Assembly (NCBI GenBank): GCA_002224055.1
Contig: AZLU01000018.1
Location: 29,147 to 93,146 of the forward strand
Reading direction: 5' to 3'
Length of the DNA: 64,000 bases
Origin: Pezizomycotina sp. ARF18
Lineage: Eukaryota; Ascomycota
Below, piece by piece: positions 61,901 through 64,000 of this stretch. The position numbers and the translations under genes are program-made. Under the pieces are notes generated by a model. That model saw nothing but the letters and a program-made list of their open reading frames with translations, searched no databases and was not told the DNA's origin. Position 1 is the first letter of the stretch. The number at the start of each line of letters is the position of its first letter.

Positions 61901-63199
61901 GCCAACATATCGCCAACCAAGGTTTTAACGCGACGACCAGATGAGAGAAGAAAGGAGGGGTAAATTTTTCGGGTGCATTAAAAAAAAAAAAAAAAAAAAA
62001 GTTAAAGAAAAGCAATTTTGTCACTTACAAAACTGCATCACGCAGTAAACGTGGATTAGCTCTTCGCAGTTCATGCGTGAGGAGAATATCATCTTTTGGT
62101 GATTAAACCCTGAAATTTCGGAGTGAGAGAGAAGAAAAGGGTCTCTTTTTTGTTTTTGGTCACCAGAGCTCTCCTTGGGAAGAGAAGACGTAGAGAATAA
62201 TGCTTGTATAGCGAAGTATAAAGTATTTATATATATATATATATATATATATAAACAAATTCGAAGGTGAAACTGGAATGAGGAGGGTATTCCACAGCTT
62301 TCAAAAAAAGACGAAGGGAACAGAACATCGGATGAAAAAAAAAAAAATTTTTTTTATTAGTATATTAAAAAAAGTGGTCTCTAAAAAAACTCGGTGTCAA
62401 AAAAAAATTTTTAGGACCTTTTTTTACGGTTCAGGAAATAGTCTTTCCTGATTCAGTCTTTATTTTTTCCGGCCTATATTAAAATATAAGAACACTGAGG
62501 CACGGTTATTCTTGCTTCTTTTATGATCGCTTGTGACTTTTTCTAGTACTTTTTGTACCTTGAGTACGAGGCTGGAAGGCTAAGCTTTTGTCGTTAGGCG
62601 ATAACGCATGATATTATTACCTGTTCATCCATGGTTGGTGGCAGTTGCTGCTACACACCATCATGGCGTGCTGTTGACATGTACGGCGTGCAGGAACGTT
62701 ACAATTTTTCGGAAGAAGTTCTCCACGAGTCCAGCCCAATGTTTCCTATAAGAGCATTGAAGTTAGTAAAGCAAAGAATCTCGTCTACGAGCCTTCTCAT
62801 CACGCGCGCCGCCGCTGATACGTGCTCGTTCTTTGCGTCATCGTTTCTCATCAACAAGATTGACCGCCAAATACAGGATTGTCTCATTCTCTCAAACTCC
62901 TCTACAATGCACTTTAGACACATTATAAAAACAAATTCACCAAGCATAAAAAATCCAATGCGCTGCTAATCCTCCAGCCGTGTTCCGAGCTCCCAAGTAT
63001 ATGCAGCGCAAGTAAAAAGCAAAGGGCAGTTTTAGCCTCCAGATTAATAATGCAAACAAAAGAAAAGAGAAAACAAGGGATAAAGGAAAGTAGAGCAGAA
63101 TATTTGCAAAACGGGTAAAAACTTGAAAGGAAGATCTTAAGACATTCGCAACAACACGATCGAAATTTGTGAGCAATGCCAACCGCCATCGGACCTCGG
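58986..63199. other. Upstream flank and intergenic stretch
   Basis: 59.0-60.4 kb is probably promoter and leader of the minus-strand gene. No other gene is supported. Poly(T)/poly(A) runs lie at 59898-59915, 60368-60390, 60762-60786 and 61980-62000, and an A/T block at 60580-60650. The open frames 61592-61928 and 62631-62969/62699-62947 overlap on different frames or strands and match nothing I recognise. Confidence 0.5.
62228..62253. repeat. TA dinucleotide microsatellite
   Basis: About 13 TA repeats. Confidence 0.9.
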
Positions 63200-64000
63200 C
63201 TACGACCTCCCAGGCCTGATTGCTTCATCGAGAACGATAATCATTGCCTGAGGCTCAAGCTTTTTGTTCCATTTTTCGACAAGCTTCTCGTCGCCAGTAA
63301 GGAGTTGCGCGGTGAATCTGCGAGCAGCATCTCCCTCTGGGCAAACGAAGACAAGGACCCACTTCCTGTTCTTGACATACGCAGGCATTGTTGTCCAGAG
63401 TGCCTCTAGCCGTTCGCAGAAACTGGGTGTGACCGGGCGCATGTTATTTGAAACAAGAGCACTGCAGTCTGCGTGACCATGAGAGAATCGATTGACCCAA
63501 AGTTCGATATTCGCGGACGGAGATAGATATCCAGGATGTCCGGGTTACAAGACCTAGCGTATGGTTGTGGATTTTTGACCAGTGCTTGGAGTCGGAAAGG
63601 CGGTTAAATATCTTGAAATCCTTCACAACGTAGTCGGCCTGAGACTTGTTACCGATGTTTAAGATCTCGAGAGTTCTCTCCGATTCGCAAAGTTGGTGAA
63701 AAATATCTTCGAATATGTGCCCACGTAATGTCGCAGCCTTCCTCACCGACTCCAGGGAGAAGAAAAGACTTTTCTTCCCGTTTTCACGGCGGTCCCTGTC
63801 GAACCTGGCAAAACAGCATCCAACCCACGGGGTGATAACTTCTCTTCGGGTTCGGGTATACGCCGCATTGGTCACCTTTGTTAGGATGACTGTGTGTGAG
63901 TCCTATCGTTCCAGCCTTGACCAACCCAAACTTCTTCATCTGCACGAATCATTGTCCGGAGCTTCTTATACACCTTCTTTCGATAACTGGCTTCGAGCTC
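63200..64000 (-). CDS. Crinkler/RHS-type protein, C-terminal part (runs off window)
   Basis: The C-terminal part of a protein of the Crinkler-RHSP type, a family spread by mobile-element-like expansion in fungi and oomycetes, whose C-terminal modules are often nuclease- or kinase-like effectors. Visible family blocks, each in its own piece: an alpha/beta region around GHIFEDIFHQL (about 63650-63700), a segment with GSIDSLM and LLFQITCARSHPV (about 63430-63510), and the final FCERLEALWTTMPAYV, KWVLVFVCPEG and a C-terminal end at 63200. The N-terminus lies beyond the right edge. The locus looks broken, with a small number of breaks (about two or three). It is treated as a fossil; whether the breaks are real or assembly errors, as in the neighbouring genes, cannot be told. 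Confidence 0.6.

Overview
The window looks like a filamentous ascomycete (Pezizomycotina) chromosome segment from a gene-poor, repeat-rich genome. The evidence is the set of recognisable proteins (a fungal BUD2-type RasGAP with PH, C2 and RasGAP parts; a fungal DHH phosphoesterase; mitochondrial release factor 1; two long disordered proteins seen only in filamentous fungi), short introns with GTATGT/GTAAGT-like donors and CTAAC branch sites, and long polypyrimidine leaders. Only about six to nine genes can be supported in 64 kb. That density, with large AT-rich deserts, would suit a truffle-like Pezizomycete, but this is inference and the species is not fixed by the sequence.

Layout: 1-7.3 kb, gene-free, ending in a long T/CT-rich leader. 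7.35-12.2 kb (+), a large disordered protein with five copies of an L-x-DFL-type motif. 12.2-24.9 kb, mostly unassigned, with one small coding-like ORF near 19.3 kb. 24.9-29.1 kb (-), BUD2. 29.1-39.6 kb, desert with simple repeats. 39.6-46.9 kb, a compact gene island: DHH phosphoesterase (+), an unrecognised coding remnant (-), an FMN-reductase-like flavoprotein (+) meeting mitochondrial release factor 1 (-) tail to tail, and a small coiled-coil-like protein (+). 46.9-57.2 kb, a desert whose right half is an old tandem array with a ~230 bp period. 57.9-59.0 kb (-), a second disordered fungal protein. 63.2-64.0 kb (-), the C-terminal end of a Crinkler/RHS-type protein that runs off the window.

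Every recognisable host gene has its conserved blocks scattered over two or three frames, while introns and motifs are otherwise well kept. So many unrelated single-copy genes would not all decay in this way, so uncorrected one-base indels in a long-read assembly are the simplest explanation. Coordinates below therefore span whole loci rather than clean ORFs. No operon-like or cluster logic links the genes; they are ordinary housekeeping and cell-polarity functions placed between repeats. I found no convincing reverse transcriptase, integrase, transposase, LTR, tRNA, rRNA or CRISPR.
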